From contig DOZP01000304.1 in the NCBI GenBank assembly GCA_003517945.1, positions 1-5,091 of the forward strand: a stretch of 5,091 nt of DNA. Direction: 5' to 3'. The translations under genes were made by a program, and so were the position numbers. The notes below the pieces were generated by a model that made no database searches, had not been told where the DNA came from, and saw nothing but the letters and a program-made list of their open reading frames with translations. Below, piece after piece: positions 1 through 5,091 of this stretch (positions are counted from its first letter, which is position 1; each line of letters begins with the position of its first letter). The stretch comes from Porphyromonadaceae bacterium (lineage in GTDB: Bacteria > Bacteroidota > Bacteroidia > Bacteroidales > Tannerellaceae).

Positions 1-970
1 AATACCTCAAAGTAGCGTTCAGTATCCGCTTTTCGTCCTGATAACTATACGCTCCGTTCAGATACTGCCAACGCATTTCCATACGACCGGGTTCGCCGAT
101 TTCTTTTCGTTGCAGTACGGAACCATCGGAAAATGTAAACTCCTCTTCATTATCACGCCACATCTTATAAAAATTACGATGGCTGATACCGTAGTTTACC
201 GAAAACTCCGATTTCTTATGATTGATTTTTCCATTCACAAAATTATTCCCCCATTCTGTCGCCACCGCATCACTCAGGTTTAGTCCGAAACTACCGCCTG
301 TCTCGGGACGATACACAATATAATCCAGTACTACTTCCGCATTTCCATAGCGAAGTCCCGGATTATCATGATATTCGACACGGATAATATCCGAAGGTTT
401 CAATGCGGTTATATCCTGAATCTCTACTTTTACCCCGTTTATGCGGTATTGTATTTCGCCGCCCCCGGGCAATTTTACCTCACCGAATAACGGATTGACC
501 TGTATCTTCGGAAGCATCAACTGCTGCAACAAGTCTACCCCGTTAGTAGATGCTTTGACCTGGTTTTCCGAAGGGAATATAATCTTCCTGTCCGAATGGC
601 TCGTCGTAGCCGAGGCTGTTACCGTCACCCCGTCGAGCATCACCATATCATCTTCCAGCAGAATTTCTTCCAACTGCATATTTTTGCTGTAACCCTGAAC
701 ATCTATACATTGAGTTTTATATCCGATACTTGAAACCACCAACCTGTAATCGCCGGATGCAATTTTGCTGAATGCAAAATCCCCTGTCCTTCCGGTAACC
801 GTACCTGAGACAAAAACCGAATCGGGAGTTTGCAGAACCACATTGGCTAATTCTACAGCTTCGCGATTTTTTGTGTGCAATACACGTCCCTTAATATCAA
901 TCACAGAGGCAAAAACCCCATTCATCACCAAACAACCGAACAATATAATTCCTGTAATTTTTCGTTTCAT
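1..970 (-). CDS. TonB-dependent-receptor-like outer membrane beta-barrel protein (partial, N-terminal 323 residues)
   Basis: I translated the minus strand from the ATG at 970-968; the frame stays open to the window edge, so the C-terminal barrel is missing. Residues 1-21 form a signal peptide (MKRK, a hydrophobic core, then VFA). Residues 24-105 read as a carboxypeptidase-regulatory-like beta-sandwich (GRV, ANVVL, GDFAFSKI, GDYRLVVSSIGY), typical of Bacteroidota outer-membrane receptors. Residues 107-225 resemble a plug domain, with GVTVTAS, the RINGV segment at 176-180 and SDIIRVEYHDNPGLRYG at 193-209. Later residues alternate like the first barrel strands. The likely role is TonB-driven uptake or outer-membrane assembly; the substrate cannot be told, and no SusD partner gene is visible. 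Full-length members of this group usually exceed 700 residues, so over half is absent here. The gene is divergent from the antiporter and has its own ECF-like promoter. Family is confident, substrate unknown. Confidence 0.88.
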   Translation of the reverse strand, partial: MKRKITGIILFGCLVMNGVFASVIDIKGRVLHTKNREAVELANVVLQTPDSVFVSGTVTGRTGDFAFSKIASGDYRLVVSSIGYKTQCIDVQGYSKNMQLEEILLEDDMVMLDGVTVTASATTSHSDRKIIFPSENQVKASTNGVDLLQQLMLPKIQVNPLFGEVKLPGGGEIQYRINGVKVEIQDITALKPSDIIRVEYHDNPGLRYGNAEVVLDYIVYRPETGGSFGLNLSDAVATEWGNNFVNGKINHKKSEFSVNYGISHRNFYKMWRDNEEEFTFSDGSVLQRKEIGEPGRMEMRWQYLNGAYSYQDEKRILNATLRY

Positions 971-1021
971 CTTGTTACTTTTTATTACTTTTTAAATTTC
1001 TACGTTTACATTTCTGCAGAA

Positions 1022-1058
1022 TGTATCAATAAGACGAAAATGGTCAAAAAATGTTACA
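1022..1058 (-). promoter_or_regulatory. Putative ECF-sigma promoter of the outer-membrane receptor gene
   Basis: On the minus strand, TGTAACA (1058-1052) is followed after 15 bases by CGTCTTA (1036-1030). An AAC-containing -35 box and a CGTC-type -10 box at about this spacing are the usual layout of extracytoplasmic-function sigma promoters. Transcription would start near 1022-1024, giving a leader of roughly 50 bases before the ATG at 970. TonB-receptor genes in Bacteroidota are often controlled by ECF sigma and anti-sigma pairs, which suits the gene. No sigma or anti-sigma gene lies in the window. The motif match is seen directly; the function is inferred. Confidence 0.5.
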
Positions 1059-1239
1059 GTATCGACAAAAAAGTTCCATTATCATACGCTGTCAAGATAG
1101 AAAAAGCGGGTTTGGTTGGTCAAAGTAAACAACAGTATTTGTGTACATTTATATAACATACTGTGAAAATCCGAATATTATCATGTACATTTGTATTTTC
1201 AAAAGCGCTGGCACCACCTTTATTTATCAGAAACAGTAT
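1056..1239. repeat. Cluster of four ACAGTAT heptamers in the divergent intergenic region
   Basis: ACAGTAT occurs at 1056-1062, 1132-1138 and 1233-1239, and as its complement ATACTGT at 1158-1164. The second and third copies face each other as an inverted pair with a 19-base spacer. The inverted copy overlaps the presumed -33 element of the antiporter promoter, the first overlaps the ECF -35 box of the receptor promoter, and the last runs into the antiporter ATG. They could be operator half-sites for a shared regulator. Single copies at 3732-3738 (inside a gene) and 5079-5085 show that the heptamer also occurs by chance in this AT-rich DNA. Confidence 0.3.
1162..1193 (+). promoter_or_regulatory. 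Bacteroidota-type promoter of the antiporter gene
   Basis: TACATTTG at 1186-1193 matches the Bacteroidota primary-sigma -7 consensus TAnnTTTG exactly. TGTG at 1162-1165 sits 20 bases upstream and matches the -33 box TTTG at three of four positions. Transcription would start near 1200, leaving a leader of about 38 bases before the ATG at 1238. A weaker copy, TACATTTA, lies at 1144-1151. The position of this box argues against the GTG at 1163 as the translation start. Confidence 0.55.
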
Positions 1240-2554
1240 GAATCACGATCATGATACCGGCCCACGCCCTTCCGGCAACGCCTTACTACCCTTAGGCGTT
1301 TTCTTTTTGCTTTATATCCTGGCATTTATTTTTACCGGAGATTTAAGTAAAATGCCCGTATCTGTCGCTTTCCTTACGGCATCCGCCGTCGCGATCCTTT
1401 CGTCCAGGGGAAGAAATATCATGCAACGCATCGAAATATTCTGCCGCGGCGCGGCGAATAACACGATCCTGTTGATGGTCGTGATCTTTATTCTTGCCGG
1501 CGCGTTTTCCGGTACGGCGCGTGCCATGGGGGCAGTCGATGCTACGGTAAACATGATATTATACCTCCTGCCGTCAAAAGTTGTCGTTGCAAGCATATTT
1601 ACAGCAGCCTGTTTTATTTCCATGTCTATGGGAACATCCTGTGGCACGATCGCGGCGCTTATCCCGATCGCCGCCGGCATATCCGTGCAAACAGGGCTCA
1701 GCCTGCCCATGCTGGTCGGCGTAGTAGTGGGCGGTTCCATGTTCGGAGACAACCTGTCGTTTATTTCGGATACGACAATCGTCGCCACACGAACCCAGCA
1801 TGTTGAAATGAAAGATAAGTTCAGAGCCAACTTCAAACTGGTAACGCCGGTTGCTCTCGCCGTCCTGATGATCTATATTATCCGGGGATTTCTTGATTCC
1901 CATCAGATGCAGACGGAAATAAACGGCATCGAATGGCCTAAGGTACTGCCTTACCTTACTGTGCTGATTATGGCGTTATGCGGAATCAATGTAATAACCG
2001 TGCTGAGCACAGGCATCGTACTGTCGGGTATCATCGGATTGATAACAAACGGCTTTTCTGTCTGGGAATGGTGTTCGGCGATAAGTAGCGGCATCGTGAC
2101 CGACATGGGCGAATTGATCATTGTCTCCCTCATGGCCGGCGGTATGTTTGAAATCATCCGCTTCAACGGCGGAATCAATTGGCTCATCCTCAAGTTGACC
2201 CGTAATATTCACTCGCCCAAGCAGGCCGAAGGCGCTATTGCCGGCCTGGTAGCTTTTACCGATTTATGTACCGCAAACAATACCATCGCATTGATCATCA
2301 CAGGACCTTTATCCAAACAGGTAGGTGAAAAATTCAGGCTTAACCCGAAACGCATCGCAAGTTTGATAGACACCACCTCCTGTTTTGTCCAAAGTTTCCT
2401 ACCCTACGGAGCCCAGTTATTGATCGCCGCCGGACTGGCGTCGGTCAATCCCGTTGAGATTATCCCTCACCTCTACTATCCTTTTGGTCTCGGACTGATC
2501 ATTCTTGTTTCCATTATTTTCAACAAATCATCCGATACAAAAAATAAACCATAA
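1238..2554 (+). CDS. NhaC-family Na+/H+ antiporter
   Basis: An inner-membrane secondary transporter of 438 residues that most likely exchanges Na+ for H+ in pH and sodium homeostasis. It has about ten hydrophobic segments, for example at residues 14-32, 76-92, 114-130, 155-168, 203-216, 236-254, 291-305 and 412-427. The family signature GGSMFGDNLSFISDTTI is at 165-181, where the Asp, Ser and Thr residues resemble the GDxxSPxSDTT core of NhaC proteins. A second polar stretch, TANNT, is at 345-349, and DTTSCFVQSFLPYGAQLL is at 378-395. The repeated Asp/Thr-rich hairpins suggest the two-repeat ion-transporter fold. I chose the ATG at 1238, although the frame opens at a GTG at 1163, because the extra 25 residues look unlike a transporter N-terminus and would be encoded upstream of the predicted transcription start. 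Ion specificity is inferred from family; some members exchange malate and lactate instead. The stop is TAA. Confidence 0.88.
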   Translation: MNHDHDTGPRPSGNALLPLGVFFLLYILAFIFTGDLSKMPVSVAFLTASAVAILSSRGRNIMQRIEIFCRGAANNTILLMVVIFILAGAFSGTARAMGAVDATVNMILYLLPSKVVVASIFTAACFISMSMGTSCGTIAALIPIAAGISVQTGLSLPMLVGVVVGGSMFGDNLSFISDTTIVATRTQHVEMKDKFRANFKLVTPVALAVLMIYIIRGFLDSHQMQTEINGIEWPKVLPYLTVLIMALCGINVITVLSTGIVLSGIIGLITNGFSVWEWCSAISSGIVTDMGELIIVSLMAGGMFEIIRFNGGINWLILKLTRNIHSPKQAEGAIAGLVAFTDLCTANNTIALIITGPLSKQVGEKFRLNPKRIASLIDTTSCFVQSFLPYGAQLLIAAGLASVNPVEIIPHLYYPFGLGLIILVSIIFNKSSDTKNKP

Positions 2555-2643
2555 AATAAACTTCTAATTAAAAAGCGGAATCAGGAAGAGTGTGGCGAAT
2601 TATCTGAACCATAGTTGGTAAAAACAAAGGTTTTAAGAGGTAA

Positions 2644-2674
2644 TCTGGTACATCCCAATTATTGCCTACATTTG
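2644..2674 (+). promoter_or_regulatory. Upstream candidate promoter of the restriction-modification operon
   Basis: TACATTTG at 2667-2674 matches TAnnTTTG exactly, with TCTG at 2644-2647 (three of four bases of TTTG) 19 bases upstream. The -7 box forms the left arm of a small dyad, TACAT (2667-2671) and ATGTA (2678-2682), which could be an operator or chance. Transcription from here would give a leader of about 85 bases before the methyltransferase ATG. Confidence 0.4.
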
Positions 2675-2742
2675 CAGATGTAAGCCTTTATACTATCGAA
2701 AACTTATGTGTACGGCATAACAGATAAGTCAATAGAAATTTG

Positions 2743-2750
2743 TATTTTTG
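2743..2750 (+). promoter_or_regulatory. Start-proximal candidate -7 box of the restriction-modification operon
   Basis: TATTTTTG matches TAnnTTTG and is followed by CAGA, as is the upstream box. No convincing -33 TTTG lies 19-21 bases upstream. Transcription would begin only about 10 bases before the ATG at 2768, giving a nearly leaderless message. Confidence 0.4.
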
Positions 2751-2767
2751 CAGAAAACAAGTATTAG

Positions 2768-4045
2768 ATGAAGACAGTACATAAAATAATCAATGGTGAT
2801 AGCCGACAGATGAATCTAATAAAAGACAAATCAGTTCATCTTATTATTACGTCACCGCCATATTGGCAATTAAAAGATTATGGAACAGACAATCAAATCG
2901 GGTTTCACGAGAGTTACGAAAGTTATATTAATAATCTGAATTTGGTTTGGTCTGAATGTAACCGTGTCTTGCATGACGGTTGCCGACTTTGCATAAATAT
3001 TGGTGACCAATTTGCTCGTTCTGTTTATTATGGACGCTATAAGGTAATTCCAATTCGTACGGAAATCATCAAATTCTGTGAATCTATAGGGATGGACTAT
3101 ATGGGAGCCGTAATTTGGCAAAAACAGACTACTATGAACACAACTGGTGGCGGTGCTGTTATGGGAAGTTTCCCCTATCCGAGAAATGGGATATTAAAAA
3201 TTGATTATGAGTTTATCTTGATTTTCAAGAAACAAGGAAATGCGCCTAAACCTACTGAAGAGCAGAAGCGCCTGTCTGAAATGACTAAAGAAGAATGGAA
3301 TACCTATTTTGTTTCCCATTGGACTTTCGGTGGAGCAAAACAGGATGGACATATTGCCATGTTTCCCGAAGAGTTACCGGCACGACTGATTAAAATGTTT
3401 TCATTTGCAGGCGAAACAGTTCTTGATCCATTTATGGGAAGTGGAACAACTGCATTAGCCGCACGAAATCTGCAAAGAAACTCTATTGGTTATGAAATAA
3501 ACCCTGAATTTATTCCTTTTTATAAGTCAAAAATGAATGTTCAACAAGGAGATTTTAACGGAACAGAATATTTAATCCAGTCAGATAGTGTTACAACTGA
3601 CAGCGAAAAGCAAATATCAAAATTACCATACATTTTTTCTGATCCTCATAAATTAGATAAGAAAATAGACATCAAGAAGCTTCAATTTGGTTCTAAAATA
3701 GACAAAGACAGTAGAGAACGGGAAGAATATTATACTGTAAAAAATGTTATAAATCCCTACCTTATTGAATTGAATAATAGGCTAAAAATCCGTCTTATCG
3801 GCATTAAAGAAAAACCATCTATAAACGGAGAAGCTACAAAGTTTTTAATTGAACGTTTGAAAGGACAAAAGGTTTTTATGAAGTATGACCAAATTAAGTA
3901 CGACAATGACAATAATTTATTTTGCTATTTATACCTAAAAAACAAAACATTTATCAATGCTCATTTACTAAAGGCAGGACTAGCAGAAGTTGATACAGCT
4001 ATAAATTTCAAGTATATAGAAAAATTTAAAAACATATCAATATGA
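2768..4045 (+). CDS. Type II DNA methyltransferase (beta class, probably N4-cytosine) fused to a C-terminal SNase-like domain
   Basis: Residues 1-256 are a DNA amino-methyltransferase of beta arrangement, with the catalytic motif first and the AdoMet-binding motif last. TSPPYWQLKDYG at 28-39 is motif IV; SPPY favours N4-cytosine over N6-adenine. FPEELPARLI at 199-208 is the motif X region. DPFMGSGTT at 220-228 is the AdoMet loop, followed by IGYEINPEF at 240-248. Such enzymes usually end near 280-320 residues; this one continues to 425. After a polar linker (about 260-335), residues 339-420 follow the staphylococcal-nuclease (TNase) pattern: IRLIGI, GEATKFL, YDNDNNLFCYLYL, TFINAHLLKAGLAEV. 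By eye, SNase Arg35 corresponds to R342, but Asp40, Glu43 and Arg87 appear replaced (K347, about P350, N383), so nuclease activity is doubtful and DNA binding more likely. As first gene of the operon it should protect host DNA from the endonuclease encoded at 4341-5021. The TGA overlaps the next ATG. Methyltransferase certain; modified base and SNase assignment inferred. Confidence 0.92.
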   Translation: MKTVHKIINGDSRQMNLIKDKSVHLIITSPPYWQLKDYGTDNQIGFHESYESYINNLNLVWSECNRVLHDGCRLCINIGDQFARSVYYGRYKVIPIRTEIIKFCESIGMDYMGAVIWQKQTTMNTTGGGAVMGSFPYPRNGILKIDYEFILIFKKQGNAPKPTEEQKRLSEMTKEEWNTYFVSHWTFGGAKQDGHIAMFPEELPARLIKMFSFAGETVLDPFMGSGTTALAARNLQRNSIGYEINPEFIPFYKSKMNVQQGDFNGTEYLIQSDSVTTDSEKQISKLPYIFSDPHKLDKKIDIKKLQFGSKIDKDSREREEYYTVKNVINPYLIELNNRLKIRLIGIKEKPSINGEATKFLIERLKGQKVFMKYDQIKYDNDNNLFCYLYLKNKTFINAHLLKAGLAEVDTAINFKYIEKFKNISI

Positions 4046-4344
4046 ATAAAGAAGAACAACAGATATGGGAATACCTAAAGGTTAACTCAGTAGGCAGGAA
4101 TAATGCTATACATATTGCAGACTTAGCAAACAACTTAGGGTTTCCTCCGAATGGAACAAATAACGACGACGTAAGAAGATAGATTAAAGATATGGTAATG
4201 GATCTGAATCTACCAATTGGAACCTGTCAAGATGGAGCATTTCTATTCACAAATGAAGAAGAAAGAGAAGAAGCTGCTTGTTTTGTAGAAAGGAGAACAA
4301 GGACAGGTGTTATTAGAACGATAGATTATTATATCCCAGAATGA
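4042..4344 (+). pseudogene. Small winged-helix protein gene interrupted by an in-frame TAG
   Basis: The frame from the ATG at 4042, which overlaps the methyltransferase TGA, has 100 codons ending at TGA 4342-4344, and that stop overlaps the ATG of the endonuclease gene. Codon 47 (4180-4182) is TAG, so conventional translation yields 46 residues. Read through, both halves form one domain. Residues 4-34 (IWEYLK, IADLANNLGF) look like the first helices of a helix-turn-helix, NDDVRR with IKDMV spans the recognition helix and contains the stop, LPIGTCQDGAFLFT resembles the beta wing, and EEEREEAACFVERRTRTGVI is a charged helix common in small phage and restriction-linked winged-helix proteins. In-frame ATGs at 4192 and 4198 could restart translation and give a wing-only peptide of about 50 residues. 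The role is unproven: regulator of the operon, or DNA-binding partner of the endonuclease. Intact frame on both sides of TAG suggests a recent nonsense change, a sequence error, or readthrough. Confidence 0.72.
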
Positions 4345-5021
4345 AAAAGTACTCCATGGATTTTGGCAAGAAAGAAAAAGTCTTGAATTATGCTTGCCAA
4401 ACCTATCAACTTTCAAGACCTAATAAAGTTGGTGTAGTAATGGCTTTAATCAGAGAATGCCAACCTCAAACTATTAAAGAGTGGGAAAAATGGTATTTTG
4501 AAAATGCACATACCGAAGCAAAAACAAAAATCAAAATAACCAAAGAAAGTCTGGACGAGCTTGGTGAGCGACTTTATGAAAAAATAACAGAAGTTGTTAT
4601 TCCTGAATGGCAAACCGCTTTTACTCAACTTACATTACAAGATTGTATCGACTATATTTATAATCTGACAATCAATCGAACATTTGATGGATTCATCAGG
4701 GAAAAATCTGTTGTTAATGACGGTTTAGCCAAAATTTTTCCGGATATTGAATTCGAGGAAAGCGACCCTGAACTTGACCATGCTGGAGATATTGATTATA
4801 TTGCAAGAATTGGCAGTAAAGTATTTGGCATACAAATAAAACCTGTTACCTCAAAAGCCAATTTTGGAAGCTATTCAGCAACAGAGAGAATGAAAGCAAG
4901 TTTTGCTGATTTCGAAAGTAAATTCGGAGGGAAAGTATTTATTGTATTCAGTCTTGACGGAGAGATTGCGAATAAAGAAGTGATTTTCGAAATTGAGAAA
5001 GAAATAAGCCGACTCGGATAA
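4341..5021 (+). CDS. PD-(D/E)XK type II restriction endonuclease, MjaI-like
   Basis: A 226-residue protein, the third gene of the operon, whose ATG overlaps the TGA of the winged-helix frame. The likely nuclease core is at 116-170: FDGFIREKSVV (helix with Glu121), then ESDPELDHAGDIDYI at 140-154 and GIQIKPVT at 163-170. D150 or D152 with Q165-x-K167 fits the PD-(D/E)XK metal site in its QXK variant. The N-terminal half (1-110) is mainly helical and probably shapes DNA recognition or dimer contacts. From memory the core resembles the MjaI family, which cuts CTAG; the N4-cytosine-type methyltransferase next door is consistent, since CTAG enzymes are commonly paired with such methylases. The family is inferred without a search and the target is less sure than the fold. 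No Shine-Dalgarno sequence precedes the ATG, so translation probably depends on coupling to the upstream frame, which matters because that frame carries a premature stop. The stop is TAA at 5019-5021. Confidence 0.78.
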   Translation: MKKYSMDFGKKEKVLNYACQTYQLSRPNKVGVVMALIRECQPQTIKEWEKWYFENAHTEAKTKIKITKESLDELGERLYEKITEVVIPEWQTAFTQLTLQDCIDYIYNLTINRTFDGFIREKSVVNDGLAKIFPDIEFEESDPELDHAGDIDYIARIGSKVFGIQIKPVTSKANFGSYSATERMKASFADFESKFGGKVFIVFSLDGEIANKEVIFEIEKEISRLG

Positions 5022-5091
5022 ACTCCTTTTAAAACGATGCATGGAATAAATTGCCTACCTTTATCCCTGAGTTATTTGACAGTATAGCACC
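5022..5091. other. Downstream tail without a visible gene
   Basis: Seventy bases follow the endonuclease stop. I see no hairpin with a U-run that would act as a terminator. TACCTTTA at 5056-5063 is a near match to a Bacteroidota -7 box and may belong to a gene beyond the window. Confidence 0.4.

Larger units (their letters stand above)
2661..5062. repeat. Imperfect direct repeat bracketing the restriction-modification cassette
   Basis: ATTGCCTACATTT at 2661-2673 and ATTGCCTACCTTT at 5050-5062 agree at 12 of 13 positions. One copy lies just upstream of the operon and the other 28 bases after its end, so they could mark an insertion or recombination boundary. Alternatively both are similar promoter regions: the first contains TACATTTG and the second TACCTTTA, one base off the TAnnTTTG box. 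No integrase or transposase is visible. Confidence 0.3.

Noticed and set aside
441..1156. Small plus-strand open frames at 441-692, 765-995 and 875-1156
   Set aside because: The first two lie antisense to the outer-membrane receptor gene, and the third spans its start and the intergenic region. None looks like a protein with recognisable features.
1312..2212. Minus-strand open frames opposite the antiporter gene
   Set aside because: They are shadows of a well-supported membrane-transporter reading frame and show no family features of their own.
2608..2634. Possible terminator hairpins after the antiporter (ACCA/TGGT and AAAAC/GTTTT)
   Set aside because: Stems are only 4-5 base pairs, mostly A-T, with no proper U-run, so I do not call a terminator.
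2870..3121. Minus-strand open frame opposite the methyltransferase
   Set aside because: It is antisense to the conserved methyltransferase motifs and has no recognisable content.
4446..4628. Minus-strand 60-residue open frame opposite the endonuclease
   Set aside because: It is antisense to a real gene; its Phe-rich translation reflects the Lys/Glu-rich sense strand.
1..5091. RNA genes, CRISPR arrays, insertion sequences or integrases
   Set aside because: I saw no tRNA or rRNA-like sequence, no regularly spaced repeats and no transposase or integrase motifs in any translated region.

Overview
The window looks like a chromosomal segment of a Bacteroidota species, probably order Bacteroidales. 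The reasons are a TonB-dependent outer-membrane receptor of the carboxypeptidase-regulatory-domain/beta-barrel type, promoter boxes of the TAnnTTTG (-7) kind, and the lack of Shine-Dalgarno sequences before the starts. Genus and species cannot be read from the sequence.

Layout. (1) 1-970, minus strand: the N-terminal 323 residues of a TonB-dependent-receptor-like outer-membrane protein, cut by the window edge. (2) 971-1237: a divergent intergenic region with an ECF-sigma-like promoter for the receptor, a TAnnTTTG promoter for the next gene, and a cluster of ACAGTAT heptamers. (3) 1238-2554, plus strand: an NhaC-family Na+/H+ antiporter; the start used lies 75 bases inside the longest open frame. 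(4) 2555-2767: an intergenic region with two TAnnTTTG boxes. (5) 2768-5021, plus strand: a compact type II restriction-modification operon. It encodes a beta-class DNA methyltransferase (probably N4-cytosine) with an added C-terminal staphylococcal-nuclease-like domain, a small winged-helix protein interrupted by an in-frame TAG, and a PD-(D/E)XK restriction enzyme resembling the MjaI (CTAG) family. Both gene junctions are 4-base ATGA overlaps. (6) 5022-5091: a short tail with no gene.

The restriction-modification cassette is visibly more AT-rich than the transporter before it (20 G+C in 3661-3720 against 34 in 1441-1500), which suggests acquisition by transfer. An imperfect 13-base direct repeat (2661-2673 and 5050-5062) brackets it. 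In the working model the methyltransferase protects host DNA, the winged-helix protein is an accessory or regulator, and the last gene cuts unmodified DNA.

The points most worth a second look are the methyltransferase/SNase-like fusion, whose nuclease catalytic residues appear lost, and the amber codon that splits an otherwise intact winged-helix gene inside a translationally coupled operon. The whole 5091 bases contain only one CTAG. That fits the proposed specificity but does not prove it.
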